From positions 62,001 through 126,000 of the forward strand of contig NZ_QEII01000284.1 of NCBI RefSeq assembly GCF_003347515.1: DNA of 64,000 nucleotides. Reading direction: 5' to 3'. The position numbers were made by a program, and so were the translations under genes. Shown piece after piece: positions 7,849 to 17,539 of the stretch. The DNA is from Rhodoferax ferrireducens. Its GTDB lineage: Bacteria; Pseudomonadota; Gammaproteobacteria; Burkholderiales; Burkholderiaceae_C. Within the stretch, counting starts at the first letter, position 1, and every line of letters starts with the position of its first letter. Below the pieces are notes generated by a model. It had not been told where the DNA came from, ran no database searches, and saw only the letters and a program-made list of their open reading frames with translations.

Positions 7849-9381
7849 TCAAACGCGCGTGATCACGCAGTTGCGCCCGCTGTTTTTGGCGTCATAGAGT
7901 GCCTCGTCGGCTTCCTTGATCAGTGCTTCTGCGTTGGCCGGAACGCTGAGCTGGGACACACCGGCGGAAAAAGTGGCGTCAAACCAGGTGTCCCCAAGGG
8001 CGTACTGGATCAGGCTGAAATCGCGACGAATGAGGTCGAGCCTCTCAAAGGCCTGATCGGCGCTGGAGCCTGGCAAAATCACCAGGAACTCCTCGCCGCC
8101 ATAGCGACCCACGAGATCAGTCTTGCGTAGGCGCTGCTTCAGGATCCAGGCCAGGCTTCGGATCACCTGATCGCCCATGGGGTGACCGTATTTGTCATTG
8201 ACGGCTTTGAAATGATCAATATCGATCATGGCCACCGCCAGCTGTCCCTTGGTGGCGCTGGCAGCATTGACAGCTGCCGCCAGTCGTTCTTTGACGGTGC
8301 GGTGGTTGAGCAGGCCGGTCAGCCCGTCATGCAGCATGGAACGGCGCAGCGCCCGGTAGCGTTCTATCTTGCTCTTCACAACCGCGTTCAGGAACACCGG
8401 GTTGAACGGTTTGGTGAGAAAGTGATCCCCGCCCATGCGCATCGCGTCCACCTGCAGCGCCATATCGCCATCGCCGGACAGATAGATGACGGGCGTTGAC
8501 AGAAACTCGGCATGCTGGCGGATTACGCGCGTGGCTTCCACGCCGGTACAGTCCGGCATGTACATGTCCATCAGGATCAGGTCCGGCTGAAAGCTTCGCA
8601 GTCCGGTCAGGACCTCGGCCGGGTTTGTCACGGCAAGCGATTCAATCCCACTCTGGCTCAGCGTGCGCTGAATGGACTTGCTGGCCGTCAAGGAGTCCTC
8701 CACCACCAGTACGCGGTAGGGTGGCTCTTCCTCATTGCTGCACAACTCGATGATCTTGGCCAGGATGACCGCCTGGGGCGTGGCGACCGCAAAGCAGAAG
8801 TCGCAACCCGCCTTCAGCGCGGCCTTGAGGCTGTTGAAATCAGTGAGGAACTTGGCGGCAATCAGCTTGCTGGCCGCGAAGCGGGTGCGCGTGGCCTTGA
8901 TGTGCTCGCACGCTTCGTCCAGCGTCATGCCTTGCGTGTCCAACAGCACGATAGTCGGCTCTTCGGCATTGGGCGGGACCCTTTGCCAAGGGTAAGCCTC
9001 GGCCCGGATGCTGAAGTATTCAAGCTGAGTCATCAGGGCGCGCCATTGGCTGGCCATGTTGCCGACCACCCAGACCCGGTGGGTTGGCGTCAGATCGGAC
9101 GAAATTTCAGTCTCATGGCGTGCACGCCGATGCTCGATCGGACGGCTGTTGCTGCCAATGAACTGGATGACCCGCTCGGTGAGCCCTTCGATCTGGCTGC
9201 GCAAACCGTCCAGCGTGCCTGGCGCTATCTGGTGCCTGTCGGCATCATCAAACAGCGCCAGCACTTCCTGCTCCAGGCGGTGTGACATTCGGTACAGGCC
9301 CGACAAGCCCTTACCCTGCAGAAACTCGGAGAAGCTGGACAGACAAACCGCGAACTCGACAAACAGCTCAAAGCTGGGCAA
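7849..9381 (-). CDS. Two-receiver diguanylate cyclase (REC-REC-GGDEF, PleD-like)
   Basis: 510 residues from the TTG at 9381. After an N-terminal helical part (~1-90) comes a degenerate receiver-like domain (~95-215), a canonical receiver (YRVLVVEDSLTASK.., phospho-acceptor in LILMDMYMPD) and a GGDEF domain ending the protein. The active site is RYGGEEF and the inhibitory-site pattern RxxD (RKTD) lies five residues before it, so product inhibition by c-di-GMP is expected. The frame stays open upstream to 9474 and encodes plausible residues (NKNQWHAPPAELQKKSDEL), but contains no ATG, GTG or TTG; a CTG at 9471 is the only candidate longer start. Confidence 0.9.
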   Translation of the reverse strand: MPSFELFVEFAVCLSSFSEFLQGKGLSGLYRMSHRLEQEVLALFDDADRHQIAPGTLDGLRSQIEGLTERVIQFIGSNSRPIEHRRARHETEISSDLTPTHRVWVVGNMASQWRALMTQLEYFSIRAEAYPWQRVPPNAEEPTIVLLDTQGMTLDEACEHIKATRTRFAASKLIAAKFLTDFNSLKAALKAGCDFCFAVATPQAVILAKIIELCSNEEEPPYRVLVVEDSLTASKSIQRTLSQSGIESLAVTNPAEVLTGLRSFQPDLILMDMYMPDCTGVEATRVIRQHAEFLSTPVIYLSGDGDMALQVDAMRMGGDHFLTKPFNPVFLNAVVKSKIERYRALRRSMLHDGLTGLLNHRTVKERLAAAVNAASATKGQLAVAMIDIDHFKAVNDKYGHPMGDQVIRSLAWILKQRLRKTDLVGRYGGEEFLVILPGSSADQAFERLDLIRRDFSLIQYALGDTWFDATFSAGVSQLSVPANAEALIKEADEALYDAKNSGRNCVITRV

Positions 9382-9474
9382 CGCAATATAGGTCCGCCAT
9401 TTGAGGTGAAGTTCATCGCTTTTTTTCTGGAGCTCAGCGGGGGGGGCATGCCATTGGTTTTTATTGTCCAGACG

Positions 9475-9828
9475 TTAAGCGGTGAATTATGGCAGTGCCT
9501 TGATCAGGCCCGCCTGGCAACAAGATCACAACTCCAGTCAGTGGCTGGGTGGCGAACGAAGCAGTTTGGAGGCGAGAAACATGGGAATAGATTCTCGCTG
9601 AATTAGCTGCCTTGAATCGGGCAGATCATTGCGTCAGGTCAACGGACCCCCGCGATCGTTCTGACCCAGGCAATTTAGACGGGGTGGTGGGTGCATAAAC
9701 TCCCTCCCACCGACCCCTCGCCGAGACGCAATAGAAATGCGTCATGACTGTGTACAGTATTGGTGAAACCTCCGGCTCACAAGATGCGAAAACTCAAAAG
9801 TCCATCAACTTTCAGGTGTGATCTGGCA
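9475..9828. other. Non-coding gap
   Basis: No convincing gene on either strand. Two inverted repeats are visible: an imperfect one with arms near 9678-9690 and 9702-9716 (GGGGTGGTGGG / CCCACCGACCCC) and a perfect GACGCA / TGCGTC at 9724-9742. Either could end transcription of the DUF805 gene on the minus strand, but neither has a good T-run. Confidence 0.5.
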
Positions 9829-10143
9829 TTACGTTTCAGTTCCAGCTTGCCCCTCTTGGGCCAACAAGAACAGCAAGACAATGAAGCCAACCAAAGGCAC
9901 GAGTACAAGCAATTGCCACCAGCCAGTCCGGTTGGTGTCGTGCAGTCTTCGGGTTGCCGCTGCAATGGAAGGAAGCAACGTCGCCAGCGTAAACAGGGCA
10001 CTCAGTTTGGGACTGATCACGGAAGCTGCCGCACTGACCAGGAAAATGAAGAGAACAAACCACCAGTATTCGGAGCGGGACGCTCGACCGCTGAAATCAG
10101 CGTACTTTGCGAAGCAGACCTTCACGGATTCTTGGAATGTCAT
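9829..10143 (-). CDS. DUF805 family inner-membrane protein
   Basis: 104 residues from ATG 10143 (AAGAGA 7 bases upstream); the longer frame to 10227 adds residues outside the family. The start MTFQESVKVCFAKYADFSGRA fits DUF805, followed by SRSEYWWFVLFIFL. About three membrane segments follow, then RRLHDTNRTGWW, a family hallmark. Function of the family is unknown. The product is somewhat short and ends soon after its last membrane segment. Confidence 0.85.
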   Translation of the reverse strand: MTFQESVKVCFAKYADFSGRASRSEYWWFVLFIFLVSAAASVISPKLSALFTLATLLPSIAAATRRLHDTNRTGWWQLLVLVPLVGFIVLLFLLAQEGQAGTET

Positions 10144-10327
10144 GGCGTCTCTTTGGTGAATTTGCGTTGTTGATATTCGTGCCAGTTTAACGATAGCGCA
10201 TTGCATTGTGGTGACGCAACCGAGCAAGGGTCGGTCCGCTGGACAGGCAGACTATCTCGATTCTGTTCAGCCTCGGTTCATACAGGCACGCGCAAACTGC
10301 GTTCCATACCAACCCAAGGAGCTATTC

Positions 10328-10861
10328 ATGAAACGTCTTGTCATTGCCAGTTTGTTTGCTACCAGTCTGCTCGGCGCCCACGCTGAAACCTATGTCGACA
10401 ATGCGCGAGTTCGCAGTGCTGAACCCCAGTACGAAAACATCAATGTCCCGCGCGAAGAGTGTCGCAGTCATTGGATCAATGAACAAAGCAGCCGTCACGA
10501 AGAGCCGCAGGCTCGTCAATATGGCGGTGCCATTGTTGGTGGCCTGGCCGGTGGTGTTCTGGGGCATCAAGTCGGCGGGGGTCGCGGCAAAGACGCCGCA
10601 ACCGCGTTGGGCGTGGTGCTGGGCGCCATCACGGGCGACCAGTTTCAAAACCGGGATCAGCGTGCCCAATATGACAATGCCCAGTACGAAAATGTTCAAC
10701 GGGAAGTCAAGCGCTGCCGTACCGTCAACGAAACGCAATCACGCATCACCGGCTACCGCGTGGCCTATGAATACCGGGGCCAGAACTACACCACCTTCAT
10801 GCGTAGCAACCCCGGCAACAGCTTGCCGGTACGCGTGACGGTTGATCCGGTTCTGCAATAG
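10328..10861 (+). CDS. Glycine-zipper 2TM-domain envelope protein
   Basis: 177 residues from ATG 10328, preceded by AAGGAG; the extension to 10208 is not coding-like. A signal peptide (MKRLVIASLFATSLLGAHA) predicts export. The core is a Gly-zipper at ~68-100 (GGAIVGGLAGGVLGHQVGGG), as in Rickettsia 17-kDa surface antigen-like proteins. The C-terminal YRVAYEYRGQNYTTFMRSNPG is shared by such proteins in betaproteobacteria. Probably envelope associated; exact role not known. Confidence 0.88.
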   Translation: MKRLVIASLFATSLLGAHAETYVDNARVRSAEPQYENINVPREECRSHWINEQSSRHEEPQARQYGGAIVGGLAGGVLGHQVGGGRGKDAATALGVVLGAITGDQFQNRDQRAQYDNAQYENVQREVKRCRTVNETQSRITGYRVAYEYRGQNYTTFMRSNPGNSLPVRVTVDPVLQ

Positions 10862-10922
10862 TCAGCGATGGAGAGGGCAGAGTACCATTGCCTCAACCTG
10901 CTCCTTCTGACCTCACCACACC

Positions 10923-11159
10923 ATGAAAATGTTTATGACCCTGATCAGCGCCTTCCTGATGGCGCTGGCCCTGCCTGCTTGGGCGGACGTCAGCCGCGAT
11001 GACGCAGCGAGCAAGGCGCAGCAAGCCAGTGGCGGGCGCGTCCTGGCGGTAGAGAAAGCAGAGCGCGATGGTCGCCCGCTCTGGCGCGTGAAGGTGCTCA
11101 CCCCAAAGGGTGAAGTCAAAGTGATCCTGATCGACGCCGCCAGCGGGCGCTCGCTCTAG
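10923..11159 (+). CDS. Periplasmic PepSY-domain protein
   Basis: 78 residues with a signal peptide (MKMFMTLISAFLMALALPAWA) and a single PepSY domain: VSRDDAASKAQQASGGRVLAVE, then WRVKVLTPKGEVKVILIDAASG. It is the first gene of a three-gene unit with the response regulator and histidine kinase, 23 bases ahead of the regulator. In such arrangements the PepSY protein is thought to modulate the sensor from the periplasm; that is inference. Confidence 0.9.
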   Translation: MKMFMTLISAFLMALALPAWADVSRDDAASKAQQASGGRVLAVEKAERDGRPLWRVKVLTPKGEVKVILIDAASGRSL

Positions 11160-11182
11160 GCGAGTCCGGGGCCAGAGGTTTT

Positions 11183-11854
11183 ATGCGCTTGCTAGTGATT
11201 GAGGACGATGCGGTGTTGCGACTTGGCCTGAAGCGCCAACTCGAAGCGGACGGCTACCGTGTCGATATGGCCGCCGACGGCGAGGACGGTTTGTTTCAGG
11301 CCCGCGAATACCCTTTGGATCTCGCCATCGTGGACTTGGGTCTGCCCAAGGTGAACGGCTTGACGGTGGTGCAGACCCTGCGCGCCGAAGGCCGAACCCT
11401 GCCGATCTTGATCCTGACCGCACGCGGCAGCTGGCAGGACAAAGTGCAGGGTCTCGAAGCGGGCGCCGACGACTATCTGGTCAAACCGTTTGAGTACCCG
11501 GAATTGGCGGCTCGCGTCAAGGCATTGCTGCGGCGCTCGCTCAAAGCCACATCGGATGTACTCAAGCTGGGCGCTTTGAGCATTGATTTTTCGGCCCAAA
11601 CCGCCCGGCTCCATGAGCTGGCTCTTGAACTGACCACCTTCGAATACCGGGTGCTGGAATACCTGGTGCGTGAGCGCGCCAGGGTGGTGAGCAAGCAAGA
11701 GCTGTCGGACTACCTGTACCCGCACGACGAAGACCGTGACAGCAATGTGCTGGAAGTTCTGGTGGGGCGGCTGCGGCGCAAGCTCGATCCCGAGGGCACG
11801 CTTGTGCCGATTGAAACGCTGCGCGGGCGCGGTTACCGCTTCGTGCTGCAGTGA
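11183..11854 (+). CDS. OmpR-family response regulator
   Basis: 223 residues. Receiver domain 1-~115 with acidic pocket VIEDD, phospho-acceptor in LAIVDLGLP (Asp51), conserved Thr and Lys (LTARGSW, LVKPFEYPEL). C-terminal winged helix (~125-223) ends RLRRKLDPEG..IETLRGRGYRFVL, typical of the PhoP/QseB group. The stop overlaps the kinase start by four bases (GTGA), so the pair is translationally coupled. The specific stimulus is not visible. Confidence 0.95.
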   Translation: MRLLVIEDDAVLRLGLKRQLEADGYRVDMAADGEDGLFQAREYPLDLAIVDLGLPKVNGLTVVQTLRAEGRTLPILILTARGSWQDKVQGLEAGADDYLVKPFEYPELAARVKALLRRSLKATSDVLKLGALSIDFSAQTARLHELALELTTFEYRVLEYLVRERARVVSKQELSDYLYPHDEDRDSNVLEVLVGRLRRKLDPEGTLVPIETLRGRGYRFVLQ

Positions 11855-13212
11855 AGGCCCCACTCTCCATCCGCGCGCGCCTGGTTTGGGGTGGATTTCT
11901 GGTGTTGCTGGCCTTTCTGGCCGGGGCCGGCTGGGCTGTGCAACAGGCTTACATTGACAGCGTACGCGCAGCCCGCTTTGCCCGTTTGCAAACCACGGTT
12001 TATCTGCTGATGGCCGGTACCGAACTCAATGCAAAGGGTTCGCTGGTCATGCCCGCGACGCTGGCCGAGCCGCGCCTGTCCTTGCCTGCCTCAGGCTTGT
12101 ACGCCAACATTGCCAACGTGGACAAAAATGAAGAGTGGCAATCCTCGTCCACACTGGGGCTCAATCTACCGTTTCAGCGCCAGCAGGCGGCGGGCCAATG
12201 GCACTTTGACACCGTCGTCGCGCCCCAAGCGCAGAGCGCCGACCAAGGCAAAACAGGCCGCGCATTTCTGGCCGCAAGTTACGCCGTCAAGTGGTCTGTC
12301 AACGACCGGGTGGCACCCCTGGTTTTTTCCGTGCTGGAAGACGCGACCGAGTTTGATCGCGAACTGCAAGCCTTCGCGCGCACGCTATGGAGCTGGCTGG
12401 GCGGCACCGGGCTGCTGCTGTTACTCACCCAGGCTTTGCTGCTGCGCTGGGGTCTGGCTCCCTTGAGGCGGATGACACGGGAGATCCAGCACATTGAGAA
12501 AGGCGAGCAGGCCAAGGTCGAGGGCTCATACCCGAGCGAACTCGCCGGACTCACCCACAACCTCAATGTCCTGATGGACCAGGAGCGGGCGCGGCAAACA
12601 CGCTACAAAGATGCGCTTGACGACCTCGCCCACAGCCTCAAAACACCGCTCGCGGTATTGCGCGCCGCGCTCAACGAACCCGGCGAATTGCCCAGCATGG
12701 TGGCGCAACAAATCACCCGCATGGATGACATCGTCGTGCACCAGCTGGGCCGGGCTGGCGCCAGTGGCGCTGCGCGCTTTGCGCCGCATCTGGCGCTGGC
12801 GCCCATCCTGAATCGGATACGCGACACGCTGGCCAAGGTCTACGTTGAAAAGAACCTGGTCTTTACCGTGGATTGCCCGGCGGAGTTGACTTGGCGGATC
12901 GACGAAGGAGATGCCTTCGAAATCCTGGGCAACGTGCTCGACAACGCGGCCAAGTGGGCCAGACAACATGTGTCGGCGCACATCTGGCTTGACAACAAGC
13001 GCCTGTGCATCCGCGTCTCGGACGATGGTCCGGGGTTTATCGATCCACAGGCCGTGCTGCAGCGGCGTGTGCGGCTGGATGAGCGGGTACCCGGTCATGG
13101 CATCGGTCTGGCCGTGGTCAGAGACCTGGTCGCCAGCCATCAAGGCGAACTAGCGATTTCGCACGCCGAAGCGGGTGGCGCACAGCTGGACATTGTCTTG
13201 CCAGCGGCATGA
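11851..13212 (+). CDS. Sensor histidine kinase, PhoQ-like
   Basis: 453 residues starting at GTG 11851. TM1 lies at ~10-32 and TM2 at ~172-195, enclosing a periplasmic sensor of ~140 residues. A HAMP linker leads to the H-box DDLAHSLKTPLAVL, an N-box (ILGNVLDNAAKWA), and ATP-lid motifs (SDDGPGFIDP, VPGHGIGLAVV). It should phosphorylate the regulator encoded just upstream. PhoQ-like by organisation only; magnesium sensing is not shown. Confidence 0.94.
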   Translation: MKAPLSIRARLVWGGFLVLLAFLAGAGWAVQQAYIDSVRAARFARLQTTVYLLMAGTELNAKGSLVMPATLAEPRLSLPASGLYANIANVDKNEEWQSSSTLGLNLPFQRQQAAGQWHFDTVVAPQAQSADQGKTGRAFLAASYAVKWSVNDRVAPLVFSVLEDATEFDRELQAFARTLWSWLGGTGLLLLLTQALLLRWGLAPLRRMTREIQHIEKGEQAKVEGSYPSELAGLTHNLNVLMDQERARQTRYKDALDDLAHSLKTPLAVLRAALNEPGELPSMVAQQITRMDDIVVHQLGRAGASGAARFAPHLALAPILNRIRDTLAKVYVEKNLVFTVDCPAELTWRIDEGDAFEILGNVLDNAAKWARQHVSAHIWLDNKRLCIRVSDDGPGFIDPQAVLQRRVRLDERVPGHGIGLAVVRDLVASHQGELAISHAEAGGAQLDIVLPAA

Positions 13213-13328
13213 ACTGGTCGCTATGTGCGCTGGCGTCCAGACTTGAATTGTGATGGCAGCTACATTTCAAACGGGTCTCCAATCCCCCGCCTTTGTTCCT
13301 CTGTCAAAAGCGTGGCCCGAAAGGGCTT

Positions 13329-13360
13329 AAGTCCAGTCTGAACCGCTGGACTTTTTTTTT
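13329..13360 (+). terminator. Rho-independent terminator of the PepSY/RR/HK operon
   Basis: AAGTCCAG / CTGGACTT stem with a nine-base loop and a following run of T to 13360. It lies between the kinase stop and the convergent regulator gene. Confidence 0.85.
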
Positions 13361-13369
13361 GTCTTGGCT

Positions 13370-14155
13370 TTAGTTCAACATCCGCGAGATGCGGCGGGCA
13401 CTTGCGAGCAAGGCGGGCAGTAGGCTGTCCTGGGCCTCTTGGGCATTGGTACGATTGGCTTGCCCGCTGACATTGATGGCCGCAATCGTGCGCCCGGCGC
13501 GGTTGGTAATGGGCGCTGCAATCGAAATCAGGCCTTCTTCGAGCTCCTGATCGACCAGGCACCAGCCCTGCTGGCGCGTTTGCTGGATTTTGGCCAGCAC
13601 CGCATCGAGTGCGGTGACGGTGTAGCGGGTGAGGGGTCGCCGGTCAGACGCTTGCAGGCGCACCATCAGCTCATCGTCCGGCAAACCGGCCAGCAACACC
13701 CGGCCCAGTGAGGTGCAATAGGCCGGCAGGCGCGAACCCACCCCCAGGGTGTTGCGCATGATCTTGTGGGTTGGCACGCGCAGCACGTAAACAATGTCGC
13801 TGCCGTCCAGCACGGCGGCGGAGCAAGACTCCTTGACCAGTTCCACCAACTCTTCCATCACCGGCTCGGCCAGGTTCCAGATCGGCATGGATGACAGGTA
13901 GGCAAAGCCCAGATCCAGAATCCGCGCGGTGAGCCGAAACAGCTTGCCATCGCTTTCCACATAACCCAGTGTTTGCAGCGTCAGCAGGATGCGGCGTGCG
14001 CCGGCACGACTCAGGCCGCTGCGCTCGGCCACCTGGGTCAGGGTTTGCTGCGGCGCCTGCGCGCTGAACGAGCGGATCACCTCCAGCCCGCGCGCGAAGG
14101 ACTGCACATAGCTGTCGCCAGGTTGGGGCGAGGGCGGGTTGGCGAGGGTTTGCAT
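13370..14155 (-). CDS. pcaR: IclR-family regulator of the beta-ketoadipate pathway (PcaR/PcaU/PobR type)
   Basis: 261 residues. N-terminal winged helix ~16-80 (SFARGLEVIRSFS, LTQVAERSGLSRAGARRILLTL), then the IclR effector domain with GVGSRLPAYCTSLGRVLLAGL and SIAAPITNRAGRTIAAINVSG. It is transcribed away from pcaI and shares a 114-base intergenic region containing a strong palindrome at 14190-14218. By family and position it should sense beta-ketoadipate or a related aromatic intermediate and control pcaIJF. Confidence 0.9.
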   Translation of the reverse strand: MQTLANPPSPQPGDSYVQSFARGLEVIRSFSAQAPQQTLTQVAERSGLSRAGARRILLTLQTLGYVESDGKLFRLTARILDLGFAYLSSMPIWNLAEPVMEELVELVKESCSAAVLDGSDIVYVLRVPTHKIMRNTLGVGSRLPAYCTSLGRVLLAGLPDDELMVRLQASDRRPLTRYTVTALDAVLAKIQQTRQQGWCLVDQELEEGLISIAAPITNRAGRTIAAINVSGQANRTNAQEAQDSLLPALLASARRISRMLN

Positions 14156-14189
14156 GGTGTTTTTAAAATCGTTTAAAATTCATTATACG

Positions 14190-14218
14190 AACATTTGTTC
14201 TTTAGGTGAACAAATGTT
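14190..14218. promoter_or_regulatory. Probable IclR-type operator between pcaR and pcaI
   Basis: Perfect 11-bp inverted repeat AACATTTGTTC / GAACAAATGTT around a seven-base spacer, in an AT-rich patch between the divergent genes. It is the best symmetric element in the gap and the expected type of target for a dimeric IclR regulator. Whether binding activates or represses cannot be read from sequence. Confidence 0.75.
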
Positions 14219-14269
14219 TGCCACTTAGCCAGTCCGCTGGCGTCAAGTCGAACCCTCTGGAGACTGTGC

Positions 14270-14971
14270 ATGATCAACAAAATCGCCACCTCGGTGGCCG
14301 ACGCGCTGGCCGACGTCAAGGACGGCGCCACCGTCATGATTGGCGGCTTCGGCACTGCCGGAATTCCCAATGAGCTTATCGACGGACTGATCGCGCAGGG
14401 GGCGACCGACCTCACCGTGGTGAACAACAACGCCGGCAACGGCGACGCCGGGCTGGCGGCGCTGCTCAAGGCCGGGCGCGTGCGCAAGATCATCTGCAGC
14501 TTTCCGCGCCAGGCCGACAGCCAGGTGTTCGACGCGCTGTACCGCAGCGGCCAGCTGGAGCTGGAACTGGTGCCGCAAGGCAATCTGGCCGAGCGCATCC
14601 GGGCGGCGGGCGCCGGCATTGGCGCCTTCTTCACGCCGACCGGCTACGGGACCGAGTTGGCGCGGGACAAGGAAACGCGCGAAATCAATGGCAAGCACTA
14701 CGTGCTGGAGCACCCAATTTACGGCGATGTGGCCCTCATCAAGGCCGAGTGCGGCGACCGCTGGGGCAACCTGACGTACCGCATGGCAGCGCGCAATTTT
14801 GGCCCGGTAATGGCCATGGCCTGCAAGAAAACGGTGGCCACGGTGCATGAGATTTCAGAATTGGGCGAACTCAATCCCGAGCACATCGTGACCCCCGGCA
14901 TCTTCGTCCACCAGATCGTCAAGATCGAACGCCAGGCCACGCAGGCCGGTGGTTTCAAAAAGGCGGCCTGA
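14270..14971 (+). CDS. pcaI: 3-oxoadipate CoA-transferase subunit A
   Basis: 233 residues. Transfers CoA from succinyl-CoA to beta-ketoadipate together with PcaJ in the last but one step of protocatechuate/catechol breakdown. Family I CoA-transferase alpha-subunit features: GATVMIGGFGTAGIPNELID near the start, NNAGNGDAGLAALL, and FFTPTGYGTELA. It is followed after two bases by pcaJ. The related succinyl-CoA:acetoacetate transferase ScoA is the alternative; the adjoining pcaF and IclR gene favour PcaI. Confidence 0.93.
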   Translation: MINKIATSVADALADVKDGATVMIGGFGTAGIPNELIDGLIAQGATDLTVVNNNAGNGDAGLAALLKAGRVRKIICSFPRQADSQVFDALYRSGQLELELVPQGNLAERIRAAGAGIGAFFTPTGYGTELARDKETREINGKHYVLEHPIYGDVALIKAECGDRWGNLTYRMAARNFGPVMAMACKKTVATVHEISELGELNPEHIVTPGIFVHQIVKIERQATQAGGFKKAA

Positions 14972-14973
14972 GC

Positions 14974-15615
14974 ATGAGCTACCAGAAACGAAGCAAAGAC
15001 CAACTCGCCGCGCGTGTTGCGCAGGACATTCACGAGGGCGCCACCGTCAACCTCGGCATCGGCATGCCCACGCTGGTGGCCAATCACATTCCCGCCAGCC
15101 GCGAGGTGCTGCTGCACAGCGAAAACGGCATTCTGGGCATGGGCCCGGCCCCCGCTGCCGGCGAAGAAGATTACGACTTGATCAACGCCGGCAAGCAGCC
15201 GGTGACCCTGCTCAAGGGCGGCTCCTACTTTCACCACGCCGACAGCTTTGCCATGATGCGCGGCGGCCATCTGGACATCTGCGTGCTGGGTGCCTTTCAA
15301 GTGTCGGCCACCGGCGATCTGGCCAACTGGCACACCGGCGAGAAAGACGCGATTCCCGCCGTGGGCGGCGCGATGGATCTGGCGGTGGGCGCCAAACAGA
15401 CCTGGGTGATGATGGATCTGCTGACCAAGGCGGGCGCGAGCAAGGTGGTGTCGGCCTGCACCTATCCGCTGACCGGCATCGCTTGTGTCAAGCGCATCTA
15501 TTCCGATCTGGCCACGCTGGCATGCACACCACAAGGGTTGAGGCTCATCGACAAGGTGGACGGGCTGGAACTCGCCGAACTGGAACAGCTGCTGGGCCTG
15601 CCGATCGGCCTTTGA
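14974..15615 (+). CDS. pcaJ: 3-oxoadipate CoA-transferase subunit B
   Basis: 213 residues, the normal beta-subunit length. LGIGMPTLVANHIP and the SENGILGMGP motif near residue 50 carry the catalytic glutamate that forms the CoA thioester. GGHLDICVLGAFQVS and the tail are also family-typical. It forms a heterotetramer with PcaI. The start is two bases after the pcaI stop, so expression is tightly linked. Confidence 0.95.
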   Translation: MSYQKRSKDQLAARVAQDIHEGATVNLGIGMPTLVANHIPASREVLLHSENGILGMGPAPAAGEEDYDLINAGKQPVTLLKGGSYFHHADSFAMMRGGHLDICVLGAFQVSATGDLANWHTGEKDAIPAVGGAMDLAVGAKQTWVMMDLLTKAGASKVVSACTYPLTGIACVKRIYSDLATLACTPQGLRLIDKVDGLELAELEQLLGLPIGL

Positions 15616-15653
15616 AGTCACGCAACACATACTCACAACGAAACGAGGACCTT

Positions 15654-16856
<1,203 letters not shown>

Positions 16857-16868
16857 CGAGTATGAAAT

Positions 16869-16915
16869 ATCGTAACTACAAATAAGCCTTGCATTCTTAA
16901 TAATCGTAACTACAA
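16869..16915 (+). promoter_or_regulatory. Direct repeats upstream of brnT
   Basis: The 13-mer ATCGTAACTACAA occurs at 16869-16881 and exactly again at 16903-16915, 34 bases apart, just before the brnT start. Paired sites of this kind suit autoregulation by BrnA, which binds DNA through a ribbon-helix-helix; the binding itself is inferred. Confidence 0.6.
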
Positions 16916-16921
16916 TAAATC

Positions 16922-17203
16922 ATGAATGTGACGTTCGACCCGGCCAAAGATGCAGCGAATCTGGCAAAGCATGGCTTTTCCTTGCTGGATGCTGCTGATT
17001 TTGAATGGGAGGCTGCTTTAGTGTGGCCTGACGAGCGCCGGGACTATAACGAGGCCCGCATGGTTGGCTTGGTTCCTATCAATGACAGACTATTTTGCGT
17101 CGTGTTTGTCGACCGCCCGCCAGAGCAGCCGACTGAACGCCGCATTATCAGTTTGAGAAAAGCCAATATCCGAGAGGTGAAACGATATGCAAACAACGAC
17201 TAA
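16922..17203 (+). CDS. brnT: BrnT-family ribonuclease toxin
   Basis: 93 residues with the BrnT hallmarks: VTFDPAKDAANLAKHGFSLLDA at the N-terminus, VWPDERRDYNEARMVGLVPI in the middle and ERRIISLRKANIREVKRY at the end. BrnT is a RelE-fold RNase. brnA overlaps its 3' end by 17 bases. Confidence 0.93.
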   Translation: MNVTFDPAKDAANLAKHGFSLLDAADFEWEAALVWPDERRDYNEARMVGLVPINDRLFCVVFVDRPPEQPTERRIISLRKANIREVKRYANND

Positions 17204-17483
17204 GACCCGCAGCGGGCGCGTGCTCATCTTGCCGACGCCTGCGGAGGATGCTGCAATCACTGCCGCCGCAATGTCTGACCCGGACGCTGTGCCGTTCACG
17301 GATGCCGAATGGGCGCAAGTCAAGCCACTGGTGCGCCGTGGCCGCCCGCTTGGCAGTGGTACCAAGACACAAGTAACGCTACGCCTGGATGTGGACGTGG
17401 TGGATAAATTCAGAGCAACGGGCGAAGGTTGGCAAACCCGTATCAATGACGCTTTGAAAAGCTGGGTGCAGACACACGCATGA
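17187..17483 (+). CDS. brnA: BrnA-family antitoxin
   Basis: 98 residues. PFTDAEWAQVKPLVRRGRPLGSG leads into KTQVTLRLDVDVVDKFRATG and GWQTRINDALKSWV, the ribbon-helix-helix dimerisation and DNA-binding part of BrnA. It neutralises BrnT and should repress the operon. Immediately after the stop is a 62-base segment that recurs at 18127-18188. Confidence 0.92.
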   Translation: MQTTTKTRSGRVLILPTPAEDAAITAAAMSDPDAVPFTDAEWAQVKPLVRRGRPLGSGTKTQVTLRLDVDVVDKFRATGEGWQTRINDALKSWVQTHA

Positions 17484-17539
17484 AATAAGGCGAAGCCTTG
17501 ACGCGATTCACACGGCAAAAAATACGGGGCTGGTAGGTG
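17478..17539 (+). repeat. 62-base integrase-derived segment, copy 1
   Basis: Starts GCATGAAATAAGGCGAAGCC at the brnA stop and ends GGTAGGTG. It aligns without gaps to 18127-18188, about 49 of 62 positions identical by hand. In copy 2 the segment reads into a tyrosine-recombinase fragment, so both copies probably derive from an integrase gene. Confidence 0.7.

Noticed and set aside
14949..15653. In-frame 235-codon extension before pcaF
   Set aside because: It is pcaJ read in another frame; RGRHRQPRHRHAHAG-type composition and lack of homology show it is a shadow. pcaF starts at 15654 with its own ribosome-binding site.
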